A stretch of 64,000 bases of DNA, taken from assembly GCA_037200975.1 (NCBI GenBank), contig JBBCGI010000001.1, positions 806,001 through 870,000 on the forward strand, given 5' to 3'. Source of the DNA: Pseudomonadota bacterium. Lineage in GTDB: Bacteria; Pseudomonadota; Gammaproteobacteria; Steroidobacterales; Steroidobacteraceae. How positions within the stretch are numbered: position 1 is the first letter of the stretch; the number at the start of each line of letters is the position of its first letter. The notes beneath the pieces were generated by a model that worked only from the letters and a program-made list of their open reading frames with translations, had not been told where the DNA came from and searched no databases. The translations under genes and the position numbers were made by a program. Shown one piece after another: positions 8,200 to 16,143 of the stretch.

Positions 8200-9410
8200 G
8201 CAACAAGGCGCTGCTGGTGGCGGGCGCGCTCGCCCTGGGCTGTAGCGCACACGCGGCGCAGTGGGAGCTGTCGCTCGACTTGCGCGCGGTGAGTTCGGAC
8301 GGACGCGACTCGTTCCTCGACAATGGCCAGGGCAAGCTGCGCTACGACGCCGATCATGAGGGTATCCAGCTGGGCAGGCTGCGCGCCGCGCTCGATCAGC
8401 CGCTCGGCGAGGTGTTCTCGGCGCACGTCGAGGCCTCGATGTGGGATCTCGACGACAAGAATCCCGTCGACCTCACCGAAATTTTCCTCGAATACCGGCC
8501 CTATCCACGCGCCGGCATCCGGACCCGCGTGCGCCTCGGCGCATTCTATCCACCGCTGTCGCTCGAGAATCGCGCGCGTGGTTGGGAAACGCCCTACACG
8601 ATCACACCGTCGGCGATCAGCAGCTGGATCGGCGAGGAGATCCGTACCGTCGGCATCGAAGGCCAGCTCGAGTGGTTAGGCACGCGCACGGGGCACGATT
8701 TCGACCTGCAGCTGACCGCCGCCGTGTTCGGCTGGAACGATCCGGCCGGCACGATGCTGAGCGCCCACGGCTTCACGTTTCACGACCGTCAGACCACATT
8801 GTTCGGCCGCGTCGGCGCGCCGCAGGACGACCCCGAGCTCGCCAAGAAAGAGCTGTTTCACGAAATCGACCACCGTCCCGGTTACTACGTGGGCGCGCAG
8901 GCGCGCTACCGCGATCGCGCGATCCTCGAAGTTCTGCACTACGACAACCGCGCGGACCCGCGGGTCGCCGCGCCCGCCATCCGCGACTTCGCCTGGGACA
9001 CGCAATTCGATGCCGCCGCGTTGCGCATCGAGACATCCAGCGACTGGACCGTGCTGCTGCAGGCCCTCGACGGACGCACGGTCATCGTGCCGTACACCTG
9101 GCTCACCTGGGATTTCGATTCGCAGTCGGCTTTGATCGCGCGCCGGTTCGGCGCCCACATGATCACCGCGCGCTACGATCGCTTTGCGGTGAATTTCGAA
9201 GACGGCCCGGACAAGGCCGCAAGCGACGCTGGCCATGCGTGGGCGTTGGCATATTCATACGAACATGGCGATCGCTGGCGCTTCGCGCTCGAATGGCTGC
9301 GCGTGCGCAGCGATGTGCCGGCTCGCGAGGCCGCACTGGGTGAGCCCGCCCTCGCTACCGAATCGAAGCTCGAATTGTCGGCGCGATACTCGCTCGGCGG
9401 CCGCTTCTAG
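8187..9410 (+). CDS. Outer-membrane beta-barrel protein, porin-like
   Basis: A 407-residue protein with a signal peptide (about 1-22, ending SAHAA) followed by many short alternating aromatic/polar strands and a C-terminal Phe (SLGGRF), the usual mark of an outer-membrane barrel inserted by BAM. No TonB box, plug domain or known enzyme motif is visible. The ATG at 8187 lies within the end of the cupredoxin gene (13-base overlap). I do not recognise a specific function; it is the likely outer-membrane partner of the cupredoxin. A GC hairpin with a T-rich tail follows at 9424. Confidence 0.72.
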   Translation: MGLLSNKALLVAGALALGCSAHAAQWELSLDLRAVSSDGRDSFLDNGQGKLRYDADHEGIQLGRLRAALDQPLGEVFSAHVEASMWDLDDKNPVDLTEIFLEYRPYPRAGIRTRVRLGAFYPPLSLENRARGWETPYTITPSAISSWIGEEIRTVGIEGQLEWLGTRTGHDFDLQLTAAVFGWNDPAGTMLSAHGFTFHDRQTTLFGRVGAPQDDPELAKKELFHEIDHRPGYYVGAQARYRDRAILEVLHYDNRADPRVAAPAIRDFAWDTQFDAAALRIETSSDWTVLLQALDGRTVIVPYTWLTWDFDSQSALIARRFGAHMITARYDRFAVNFEDGPDKAASDAGHAWALAYSYEHGDRWRFALEWLRVRSDVPAREAALGEPALATESKLELSARYSLGGRF

Positions 9411-9423
9411 GCCGGAGCCTCTT

Positions 9424-9446
9424 CGGCGGTCGCCCCGCCGTGTTTT
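9424..9446 (+). terminator. Intrinsic terminator after the barrel gene
   Basis: Stem CGGCGG / CCGCCG with a 5-base loop (9424-9440), followed by TGTTTT. It sits 14 bases after the stop codon of the outer-membrane protein and closes the cupredoxin-barrel unit. Confidence 0.55.
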
Positions 9447-9563
9447 CATTCGCCCTTTCTTTCGCTGACAGTCGAGTTGGCGGGATTCACGGTCGTATAT
9501 TGGACGCCGCCCGCAGCCCCACCCTTCCCGCCAACCCCATTCCTGGCGAACGGAGAAACTTCC

Positions 9564-11003
9564 ATGAGCGCGAACCCCAAGTCGGTTGAAATCGAACTGG
9601 TCCCTTTCAAACTGCTCATCAATGGCAAACTAGTTCCGGGTGCGACCTCGACCGGCGTCATCAATCCGGCAACCGGGAAATCGTTCGTGTCCTGTCCGCG
9701 CGCTGACGTCGCGCAGCTGAACGAAGCGGTCGCCGCTGCGAAGGGCGCGTTCCCGGCCTGGTCGCGCAAATCCTGGGAAGAACGCCGCCGCCTGCTGCTG
9801 GCGCTGGCCGACGCGTTGACCAAACGGTCGGATGAATTCGCCGCGCTGCTGACGCAGGAACAGGGCAAGCCGTTCATGCAGGCGCAGTTCGAGATGGGCG
9901 GCGCGATCGCGATGATCCACGCCTTCGCGGAAATGCAGATCGTGCCGAAGGTATTGAAGGAAGACGCGACGCAGAAGATCGTGTTGAACCGCGCGCCGCT
10001 CGGCGTCGTCGCCGCGATCACGCCGTGGAATTTCCCGATGATCCTGCTGATGATCAAGGTGGCGCCCGCCTTGCTGGCCGGCAACACCGTGGTCGCCAAG
10101 CCCGCGCCCACCACGCCGCTGACTACCCTCAAGTTCGGCGAGCTCGCGGCATCGATCCTGCCGCCCGGTGTGCTCAATGTCATCGCCGATCAGAACGACC
10201 TGGGCGGCCTCCTCACCCAGCATCCGGATGTTGCCAAGGTCGCGTTCACCGGCTCGACAGCCACCGGCCGCAAGGTGATGGCCAGCGTCGCCAGCACGCT
10301 GAAACGCATCACGCTCGAACTCGGCGGCAACGATGCAGCCATCGTCCTGCCCGGCACGAACATCAAGGATGTCGCGCCGAAGATCTTCATGGGCGCGATG
10401 ATCAACGCGGGCCAGGTGTGCCTCGCGATCAAGCGCGTGTATGCGCACGAATCGCAGTACGACGAGCTGTGCAGCGAATTGGCGAAGCTCGCGCAGGACG
10501 CGACGGTGGGCGACGGCATGAATCCGCAGACACAGATCGGCCCGATCCAGAACAAGATGCAGTACGAGAAGGTGAAGGAGTTCATCGCCGACGCCCATGC
10601 GCGCGGCAAGGTCATCGCCGGCGGCAAGGCGCTCGAGGGCGACGGCTACTTCATCGCGCCGACCATCGTGCGCGACATCCCCGACGACGCGCGCCTGGTG
10701 CGCGAGGAACAATTCGGACCCATAACCCCGGTCATGAAATATTCCGATGTGGATGACGCCATCGCGCGCGCCAACGGCACGGAATATGGCTTGGGCGGCA
10801 CGGTCTGGGGCGCCGATCTCGCACGCGCCTATGACGTGGCTTCGAAGATGGATTCGGGCACGGTGTGGGTCAACAAACATCTCGACCTGCCGCCGGACGT
10901 GCCGTTCGTCGGCGCCAAACAATCCGGTATGGGCGCGGAGATGGGCCTCGAGGGCCTGGAAGAATTCACCCAGCCGAAGGTGATCAACCTGTCGAAGGTG
11001 TGA
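9564..11003 (+). CDS. NAD(P)-dependent aldehyde dehydrogenase
   Basis: A 479-residue ALDH-superfamily enzyme oxidising an aldehyde to its acid. Motifs: cofactor site ITPWNFPM and AFTGSTATGRKV, the general base Glu in TLELGGNDAAIVLP, and the nucleophile Cys in INAGQVCLAIKR. The conserved C-terminal EEQFGPITPVMKY segment is present. The sequence around the nucleophile suggests the broad-specificity class rather than succinate-semialdehyde dehydrogenase; the substrate cannot be named. GGAG at 9552-9555 supports the start. It is convergent with the M24 peptidase and overlaps it by 20 bases at the 3' ends. Length is normal. Confidence 0.93.
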   Translation: MSANPKSVEIELVPFKLLINGKLVPGATSTGVINPATGKSFVSCPRADVAQLNEAVAAAKGAFPAWSRKSWEERRRLLLALADALTKRSDEFAALLTQEQGKPFMQAQFEMGGAIAMIHAFAEMQIVPKVLKEDATQKIVLNRAPLGVVAAITPWNFPMILLMIKVAPALLAGNTVVAKPAPTTPLTTLKFGELAASILPPGVLNVIADQNDLGGLLTQHPDVAKVAFTGSTATGRKVMASVASTLKRITLELGGNDAAIVLPGTNIKDVAPKIFMGAMINAGQVCLAIKRVYAHESQYDELCSELAKLAQDATVGDGMNPQTQIGPIQNKMQYEKVKEFIADAHARGKVIAGGKALEGDGYFIAPTIVRDIPDDARLVREEQFGPITPVMKYSDVDDAIARANGTEYGLGGTVWGADLARAYDVASKMDSGTVWVNKHLDLPPDVPFVGAKQSGMGAEMGLEGLEEFTQPKVINLSKV

Positions 11004-11682
11004 GCGGCACCGTCTCGAGCAACAGGTCTTCGTAGAACGCGCCGAACGGGCGCTCGGGATGCCGTATCTGCATCTCGAGCACCCACAGGTCCGACGTCGG
11101 CGTGAATCCGGTGGCGGCGAGACTGCCCGAGTGGTGCGCCTTGTGCGGGAAGTCGCCGATGCGATGCCCGGCGACTTTGAGATTGAGCAGCCAGCCGAGC
11201 TCGCGCGCCTGCGCTGCCGCGAATTCGTAGAGTGCCGCTCCGCTCGATGACTCCGTGCGCCACTGGGCCTGAACGCGGTCGAACAGCAAATGGACGTCCC
11301 GCCTGGCGCGATGCATCTCCGCATCGTTGCCGACGACGAAGGTGTCGCCGCCGTCGCCTTCCCATTTCTCCCACACCGGGCCGATGTCGAGGTAGAAGAT
11401 GTCGTTCTGCGCGAGCACCACTCCCGGCTCGGACGCGTCGTAGTAATCGAGCAGCGTATTGCGGCCGAAGCGCACATGGACCGCGTGCCAGCCGCGCAGC
11501 AGCCCGCGCTGCTTGAGCGTGGCTTTCGCCGCTGCCACGCCTTCCTCCTCTCTCATGCCGGGCCGGATCTGGCGCGCGATCTCGTCGATCGCGTCGAACG
11601 TCAGCCGGCGCGCGACGTACATCTGCTCGCGGTCGTATGCGAGCCCGACTCGCTCCGCGCCTGCCTGTTCGTTCGATACCAT
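10984..11682 (-). CDS. M24 (pita-bread) metallopeptidase-like protein
   Basis: A 232-residue protein of the M24 fold (creatinase/Xaa-Pro peptidase/methionine aminopeptidase group), consisting of the catalytic domain only. Likely metal ligands are the Asp pair in LDIGPVWEKWEGDGGDT, His in VAGHRIGDFPH, and Glu in LEMQIRHP and YEDLLLE. It could be a peptidase, or a creatinase-like hydrolase with another substrate. I start it at the ATG at 11682, which has AGGAAA about 7 bases upstream; the open frame extends to 11742 without such a signal. It is divergent from modA and its 3' end overlaps the aldehyde dehydrogenase by 20 bases. Confidence 0.8.
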   Translation of the reverse strand: MVSNEQAGAERVGLAYDREQMYVARRLTFDAIDEIARQIRPGMREEEGVAAAKATLKQRGLLRGWHAVHVRFGRNTLLDYYDASEPGVVLAQNDIFYLDIGPVWEKWEGDGGDTFVVGNDAEMHRARRDVHLLFDRVQAQWRTESSSGAALYEFAAAQARELGWLLNLKVAGHRIGDFPHKAHHSGSLAATGFTPTSDLWVLEMQIRHPERPFGAFYEDLLLETVPLTPSTG

Positions 11683-11830
11683 GACGTTTCCTGCCGTTCG
11701 TCGTGCCGGCAAGGATATAACGAGCGCGACATCAATCGACACTCGCAGTGTTCACGGGTATACAGCGTGCAGTGCCATGGCCGCAGCGCCAGCGCACGCC
11801 CACTTCCACGACCTTACGGAGCAGGCTCAC

Positions 11831-12613
11831 ATGAATTTCCCGACGCATCGCTGGCGCAACTTGTTCGCGGCAGCCCTGATCGCATTCGCAAGCCTCGCGC
11901 ACGCCGAGGACAAGAAGCCTGAACTACTGGTATTCGCGGCTGCGTCCCTCACCAATGTGCTCGGCGAGCTGTCGCCGGCCTGGGAAAAGAGCTCGGGCGT
12001 CACGGTAAAACTGTCGTTCGCGGCGAGCTCCGTGCTCGCGCGGCAGATCGAGGCCGGTGGCAAGGCCGATGTGTTCGTCTCCGCCGACCAGGAATGGATG
12101 GACTATCTACAGTCGCGCGACCTGCTCGACAAAGCCTCGCGCCGCAATCTGGTGGGCAACCGTCTCGTCCTGATCGCACCGGCCGACAGCAAGATCGAGC
12201 TCAAGATCGCGCCGGGCTTCAAGCTGGCGGCGGCGCTCGGCGAGGGCCGCCTCGCCACGGGCGATCCCGATACCGTACCGGTGGGCCGCTATGCCCGCTC
12301 CGCGCTCACCGCTCTCGGCGTCTGGGACGAGGTCCAGGACAAACTGGTGCGCGCCGACAATGTGCGCAGCGCCATGATGTTCGTCGCGCGCGGCGAGGTG
12401 CCACTCGGGATCGTCTACACGACGGACGCGCTGGTCGATTCGAAGGTTCGCGTCGTCGACACCTTCCCCGAAACCAGCCACGCCGCCATCACCTACCCCG
12501 GCACCGTGACGAAGGGCGCGAGCCCGCAGGCCGCCGATTACCTGAAGTTCCTTGGCGGTCCGGACGCACGCGCGACCTGGCAGAAGTTCGGCTTTCTGGA
12601 GATCAACAAATGA
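11831..12613 (+). CDS. modA: Molybdate-binding periplasmic protein ModA
   Basis: A 260-residue ABC-transporter solute-binding protein for molybdate or tungstate. A signal peptide (about 1-25, ending AHA) is followed by LLVFAAASLTNVLGEL, where Ser binds the oxyanion, then SFAASSVLARQIEAGGKAD and the DVFVSADQEWMDYL segment, all typical of ModA. The permease and ATPase genes modB and modC are not next to it, and the flanking genes are unrelated, so it must use partners encoded elsewhere. Start at ATG 11831 with AGG five bases upstream. The stop is followed by a hairpin shared with the convergent kinase gene. Confidence 0.88.
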   Translation: MNFPTHRWRNLFAAALIAFASLAHAEDKKPELLVFAAASLTNVLGELSPAWEKSSGVTVKLSFAASSVLARQIEAGGKADVFVSADQEWMDYLQSRDLLDKASRRNLVGNRLVLIAPADSKIELKIAPGFKLAAALGEGRLATGDPDTVPVGRYARSALTALGVWDEVQDKLVRADNVRSAMMFVARGEVPLGIVYTTDALVDSKVRVVDTFPETSHAAITYPGTVTKGASPQAADYLKFLGGPDARATWQKFGFLEINK

Positions 12614-12616
12614 TCG

Positions 12617-12636
12617 GCGGCGCGAGTGCGCGCCGC
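12617..12636. terminator. Hairpin between convergent modA and kinase genes
   Basis: An 8-bp stem (GCGGCGCG / CGCGCCGC) with a 4-base loop fills the 24-base gap between the stop codons of modA and the Ser/Thr kinase. There is no T-run, so it would be a weak intrinsic terminator or a 3'-end stabiliser for both transcripts. Confidence 0.45.
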
Positions 12637-12637
12637 G

Positions 12638-13966
12638 CTACTGGGGGGGTTGTTCCGTGCCCTGGAGGCGCGCGATCAACGCGCGCAGGAACACGCGGTT
12701 GAACCGCAGCTGGCAGGCGGCCGACACCTGCTCGAGCAGAGTCGAGCTCACGCGTAATACGGACACGGTGGTCTCTGCCTTGATGGTCGCGGTGCGGCGC
12801 GCGCCGCGCACGTAGCTCGTTTCGCCGAAACAGTCGCCGCTCTCGATGGCGCCCAGCGTCCGGCCGTGCCGTTCCACCAGGCAGCGGCCGTTGACGAGAA
12901 TGTAGAAGCGGTCGTCCATCTCGCCTTCCTTGACGATCTCTTCGCCCGCCGGGTAATCCTGAATGGCGCTGGCGCGCAGCACTTCCCAGATTTCGGCGTG
13001 TGAAAAGTCATGGAAGAAACGCAGGCGACGCAACACGTCGAACTGTTCCTGCTGGTCGATGCGGGCGTTCTGTTCGCGCAGGCGCTGGTGCACGCGCGTG
13101 AGCTCGGCGGCGAAATCGGAGCCCGACTTCTGGCGCTTGTCGGGGCTCTTGAGCATCGCCTGCGCAACGATAGCTTCGAGCTCCTCGGGAATGTCCTTGC
13201 GCTGCGTATGGATCGGCGGCGGCGTGGCATAGACGATCTGATGCAGAAGTTTGACCAGGTTGCCGGCGCGGAACGGGCGGATGCCGGTCAGCAGTTCATA
13301 CATCACGGCGCCGAGTGAATAGAGGTCCGAATGGTGGGTGAGCTCGAGGCTCTGCACCTGTTCGGGCGACATGTACGAGGGCGAGCCCGCGATACCTTCG
13401 ATGCGCGAGATCTCGGAGTCCGCCACCAGCGCGATGCCGAAGTCGATGATGCGCACGTCGGAATCCTGCGTGAGCATGATGTTCGACGGCTTGATGTCGC
13501 GATGGATCACGCCGCGCGTATGCGCGTAGTGCAGCGCCTTGGCGCACTTGAACATGATCTCGACGACGTCGTCGACGCGCAGCAGGTTGTCAGGCCGGCA
13601 GTACGCCGAGAGAGTGCGCGCGCCGTGCACGTGTTCGGTGACGATGTAGCAGCGGCCGTTTTCTTCGCCCGCGTCGTAGATCGGCATGATGTGCGGGTGC
13701 TGCAACATGCCGACCATGTGCGCTTCCGACAGGAACATCTTGCGGGCGATCTTCGCCCGCTCGTCGGTCGGATCCTGGTCCATGTTGTAGACCTTGATCG
13801 CGACGTCCCGTCCGTAATACGAATCGTGCGAGAGGTAGACGGTACCGGTGGAGCCCCGGCCGACCTCGTTGATGATTACATATTTACCGATGCGATCCGG
13901 AACGCGGTTTTCCAGGATCTTGGCAGCCTGCGCGTCGGGTCCGGTCTTGGTGGCTTGCAGCGACAT
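12638..13966 (-). CDS. Ser/Thr protein kinase with C-terminal cyclic-nucleotide-binding domain
   Basis: A 442-residue cytosolic protein. The N-terminal Hanks-type kinase domain (about 28-290) is complete: P-loop GRGSTGTV, Lys58 in VAIKVY, catalytic HRDIKPSN with Asp157 and Asn162, the DFG motif IIDFG with Asp175, and SPEQ in place of APE. A coiled linker (about 290-320, RVHQRLREQNARIDQQ) leads to a CRP/PKA-type cyclic-nucleotide-binding domain (about 325-430) with FYILVNGRCLVER and GDCFGETSYVRGARRTATI. There is no membrane segment, unlike PknB/PpkA types. Ligand control of the kinase is inferred. The ATG at 13966 is preferred over a TTG 18 bases upstream. Neighbours give no target. Confidence 0.9.
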   Translation of the reverse strand: MSLQATKTGPDAQAAKILENRVPDRIGKYVIINEVGRGSTGTVYLSHDSYYGRDVAIKVYNMDQDPTDERAKIARKMFLSEAHMVGMLQHPHIMPIYDAGEENGRCYIVTEHVHGARTLSAYCRPDNLLRVDDVVEIMFKCAKALHYAHTRGVIHRDIKPSNIMLTQDSDVRIIDFGIALVADSEISRIEGIAGSPSYMSPEQVQSLELTHHSDLYSLGAVMYELLTGIRPFRAGNLVKLLHQIVYATPPPIHTQRKDIPEELEAIVAQAMLKSPDKRQKSGSDFAAELTRVHQRLREQNARIDQQEQFDVLRRLRFFHDFSHAEIWEVLRASAIQDYPAGEEIVKEGEMDDRFYILVNGRCLVERHGRTLGAIESGDCFGETSYVRGARRTATIKAETTVSVLRVSSTLLEQVSAACQLRFNRVFLRALIARLQGTEQPPQ

Positions 13967-14117
13967 CTTTGACGGCGTAAGCAATGCGCCGGCACGAGTG
14001 TCCTCGTACCGCCGCCTTCCCAGTAATTCAGGTGAAGGCAGAATACGGCCGCATCGCGGCAGGGGCTGTGACCCGTATCGCGGATCACCGGTGGCATTTC
14101 AACGACTCGGCGAAGTC

Positions 14118-15089
14118 CTACTTCGCGAAATGATCGAAACCGGCGCCCGAGAACTGGGTCACAGCGCCGCGCCTGAAAACCCTGACGCCGTTTCCGGACA
14201 CGAGGCTGCCGATTCTCGTCACCGGCCCTAATCCTTGCGCTATCGCCGTCGTCATGGCACCCAGGCGCGCGAGCGGAACGCAGAACAGCAATTCGTAGTC
14301 GTCGCCACCGGTGAGCGCATATTCGCGCGCCGATTCGCGCCCCACCGCGCCTAGCAACGATTCGGATACGGGCAGCGCCGCCGCATCGACTTCCGCGCCG
14401 CAACCGCTTGCGGCGCAGAGCTTCTCGAGATCGCCGCCGAGGCCGTCCGACACGTCGATACAGGCGCTGGCGAGACCCCGCAGGGCCACACCCACTTCGC
14501 AGCGCGGTGTCGGAAACAGGAAGCGGTCGCGCAGGATCTGGGCCGACATCGGGTCGGCGACGTGCAGGCGGCCCTGTTCGAGCGCCAGCCCGGCGGCGGC
14601 ATCTCCTGGCGAACCGGTAACGAATACGGCATCGCCGGGTTGTCCGCCCTTGCGTTCGAGAGCCACGCCGATCGGCACGATGCCGATGACCGTCACCGTA
14701 ATAGTTAGAGGCCCGCGCGTCGTGTCGCCGCCGACCAGCGCCACGCCGTGGCGCCGGCACAGGTCGCCCGCGGCGCGCGCGAATTGCGACAGCCACGCTT
14801 CATCCGGCCGCGGCAGGCTCAACGCCAGCAATGCCCAGGCGGGCTCGGCGCCCATGGCCGCGATGTCGGAGAGATTGACCGCGAACGCCCGGTGGCCGAT
14901 GGAAATCGCCGGCGACCCCGGCGGAAAGTGCACGCCTTCGACGAGGGTGTCCGTGACCGCCACCAGCTCGCGCGATGCAGGTGGCAACAGCACCGCGCCG
15001 TCATCGCCCACGCCGATGCGCACGTCGGCGCGCTCGGCTCCCAGCCGCGCGAAGTATTTACCGATGAGTTCGAACTCAGACTGGGCCAT
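14118..15089 (-). CDS. thiL: Thiamine-monophosphate kinase
   Basis: A 323-residue ThiL that phosphorylates thiamine monophosphate to the diphosphate cofactor (the cofactor Dxs uses). It has the PurM/ThiL fold with GVGDDGAVL near the start, the Mg-binding TDTLVEGVHF, NLSDIAAMGAEPAWALLALSL-type region, GGDTTRGPLTITVTVIG, and a late DVSDGLGGDLEKL and TGGDDYELLF. It is the last gene of the nrdR-rib-nusB-thiL operon, 22 bases after nusB, an order widespread in proteobacteria. The roughly 150 bases between thiL and the kinase gene contain nothing I can identify. Confidence 0.95.
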   Translation of the reverse strand: MAQSEFELIGKYFARLGAERADVRIGVGDDGAVLLPPASRELVAVTDTLVEGVHFPPGSPAISIGHRAFAVNLSDIAAMGAEPAWALLALSLPRPDEAWLSQFARAAGDLCRRHGVALVGGDTTRGPLTITVTVIGIVPIGVALERKGGQPGDAVFVTGSPGDAAAGLALEQGRLHVADPMSAQILRDRFLFPTPRCEVGVALRGLASACIDVSDGLGGDLEKLCAASGCGAEVDAAALPVSESLLGAVGRESAREYALTGGDDYELLFCVPLARLGAMTTAIAQGLGPVTRIGSLVSGNGVRVFRRGAVTQFSGAGFDHFAK

Positions 15090-15111
15090 GGGTGCCCCGG
15101 GAAACTACTGG

Positions 15112-15555
15112 CTAGTGCTCGTGTGGGCGCAGCTCTTTCGCGGCCGCGTCCAGCACCGCGTTGACGAACTTGTGGCTGTCGGTCGCGCCGAAACGCTTCG
15201 CCAACCCGACCGCCTCGTTGATCACCACCCGGTACGGCACATCGGGCGCCGATTTCAATTCATGCGCACCGACCCATAACACCGCGCGCTCCACCGGATC
15301 GAGCTCGGCGGGTTTGCGATCCATCCAGGCCGACAGCGCCGTGTCGAGCACTTCGCTGCCGCCGCAGATCTCGGTGACCAGCTGGTTGAAGTAGCCACGA
15401 TCGGCCTTGTGCATGTCTTCGTCGACGGCGAACTCGTTCACCACGTCCTGCCAGGGCGTGTTGTTGAGCTGCCAGCGGTACAGCGCCTGCATCGCGAGTT
15501 TGCGGGCCACCGCGCGGCGAATCGATGCCGGACTGATGCCGCTGCCGCGCGCCAT
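15112..15555 (-). CDS. nusB: Transcription antitermination factor NusB
   Basis: A 147-residue NusB, the RNA-binding antitermination factor that with NusE (S10) binds boxA in rRNA leaders. Family features are the Arg-rich N-terminus ending ARKLAMQALYRWQLN, then the central helices and the conserved PYRVVINEAVGLAKRFG followed by SHKFVNAVLDAAAKELR. I place the start at 15555, where ATG overlaps the ribH stop by one base (TGATG), a clear sign of translational coupling; a longer frame upstream is just ribH read in another frame. Confidence 0.95.
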   Translation of the reverse strand: MARGSGISPASIRRAVARKLAMQALYRWQLNNTPWQDVVNEFAVDEDMHKADRGYFNQLVTEICGGSEVLDTALSAWMDRKPAELDPVERAVLWVGAHELKSAPDVPYRVVINEAVGLAKRFGATDSHKFVNAVLDAAAKELRPHEH

Positions 15556-16112
15556 CAGCGACGCCCCTTTGCGGATTTCGCCCGTTTTTTCGCCGGCTTC
15601 TTTTTCGCGGCACGCGCGGGCGCGGCGCGCGAACGCCACGGCGCGAACTGCGCGAGTAGTTCGATCATCTCGAGCGCCGCTTCGAGCGACTCGCCGCCCT
15701 TGTTCATGCGGTCGACCGAGGCGCGCTCCTCGGCCTGCGCCTGGGTCTCGGTCGTCAGTACGCCGAAGATGACCGGTACGCCGGTGGCAAGCCCCGCGTC
15801 CATAAGGCCGCGCGCGCATTCGCCGGCGACGTATTCGAAATGCGGTGTGTCGCCGCGGATCACGGTGCCGAGCGCGATCACCGCCTGGTACTCGCCGCAG
15901 GCTGCGAATTTGAGCGCCGCCAGCGGCAGCTCGAACGCGCCGGGGACGCGCTGCACGATGAGATTCGAGCTGTCGCCGCCGTGTTTGCGCCACGCGCCGG
16001 TCGCGCCATCGATGAGCTGGTCGACGAGCGCGGCGTTGAAACGCGCGGCCACGATGGCGACGCGCCACGGGCTGGCGTCGAAACTCTGCGGGGTTGCCTG
16101 CGATCCGGTCAT
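15555..16112 (-). CDS. ribH: 6,7-Dimethyl-8-ribityllumazine synthase with basic tail
   Basis: A 185-residue lumazine synthase, which joins the ribBA product (3,4-dihydroxybutanone 4-phosphate) to the RibD product to make 6,7-dimethyl-8-ribityllumazine. Core motifs: VAIVAARFN, VPGAFELPLAALK, ALGTVIRGDTPHFEYVAGE with the catalytic His, GVPVIFGVLTTE and DRMNKGGE. After the normal end of the fold (about residue 155) comes an unusual 28-residue extension rich in Lys, Arg and Ala (APARAAKKKPAKKRAKSAKG), resembling histone-H1-like nucleic-acid-binding tails. The stop overlaps the nusB start. Confidence 0.95.
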   Translation of the reverse strand: MTGSQATPQSFDASPWRVAIVAARFNAALVDQLIDGATGAWRKHGGDSSNLIVQRVPGAFELPLAALKFAACGEYQAVIALGTVIRGDTPHFEYVAGECARGLMDAGLATGVPVIFGVLTTETQAQAEERASVDRMNKGGESLEAALEMIELLAQFAPWRSRAAPARAAKKKPAKKRAKSAKGRR

Positions 16113-16143
16113 GGGCGCGGGAGTATACGCGGTAGGCTGCGGA

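Noticed and set aside
9630-11477. 615-codon open frame antisense to the aldehyde dehydrogenase
   Set aside because: It spans the aldehyde dehydrogenase and part of the M24 gene in the wrong frames and has shadow-type composition.
11712-11725. ATATAACG resembling a ModE half-site in the modA upstream region
   Set aside because: Only one half of the known two-armed ModE operator is present and no symmetric partner lies at the right distance.
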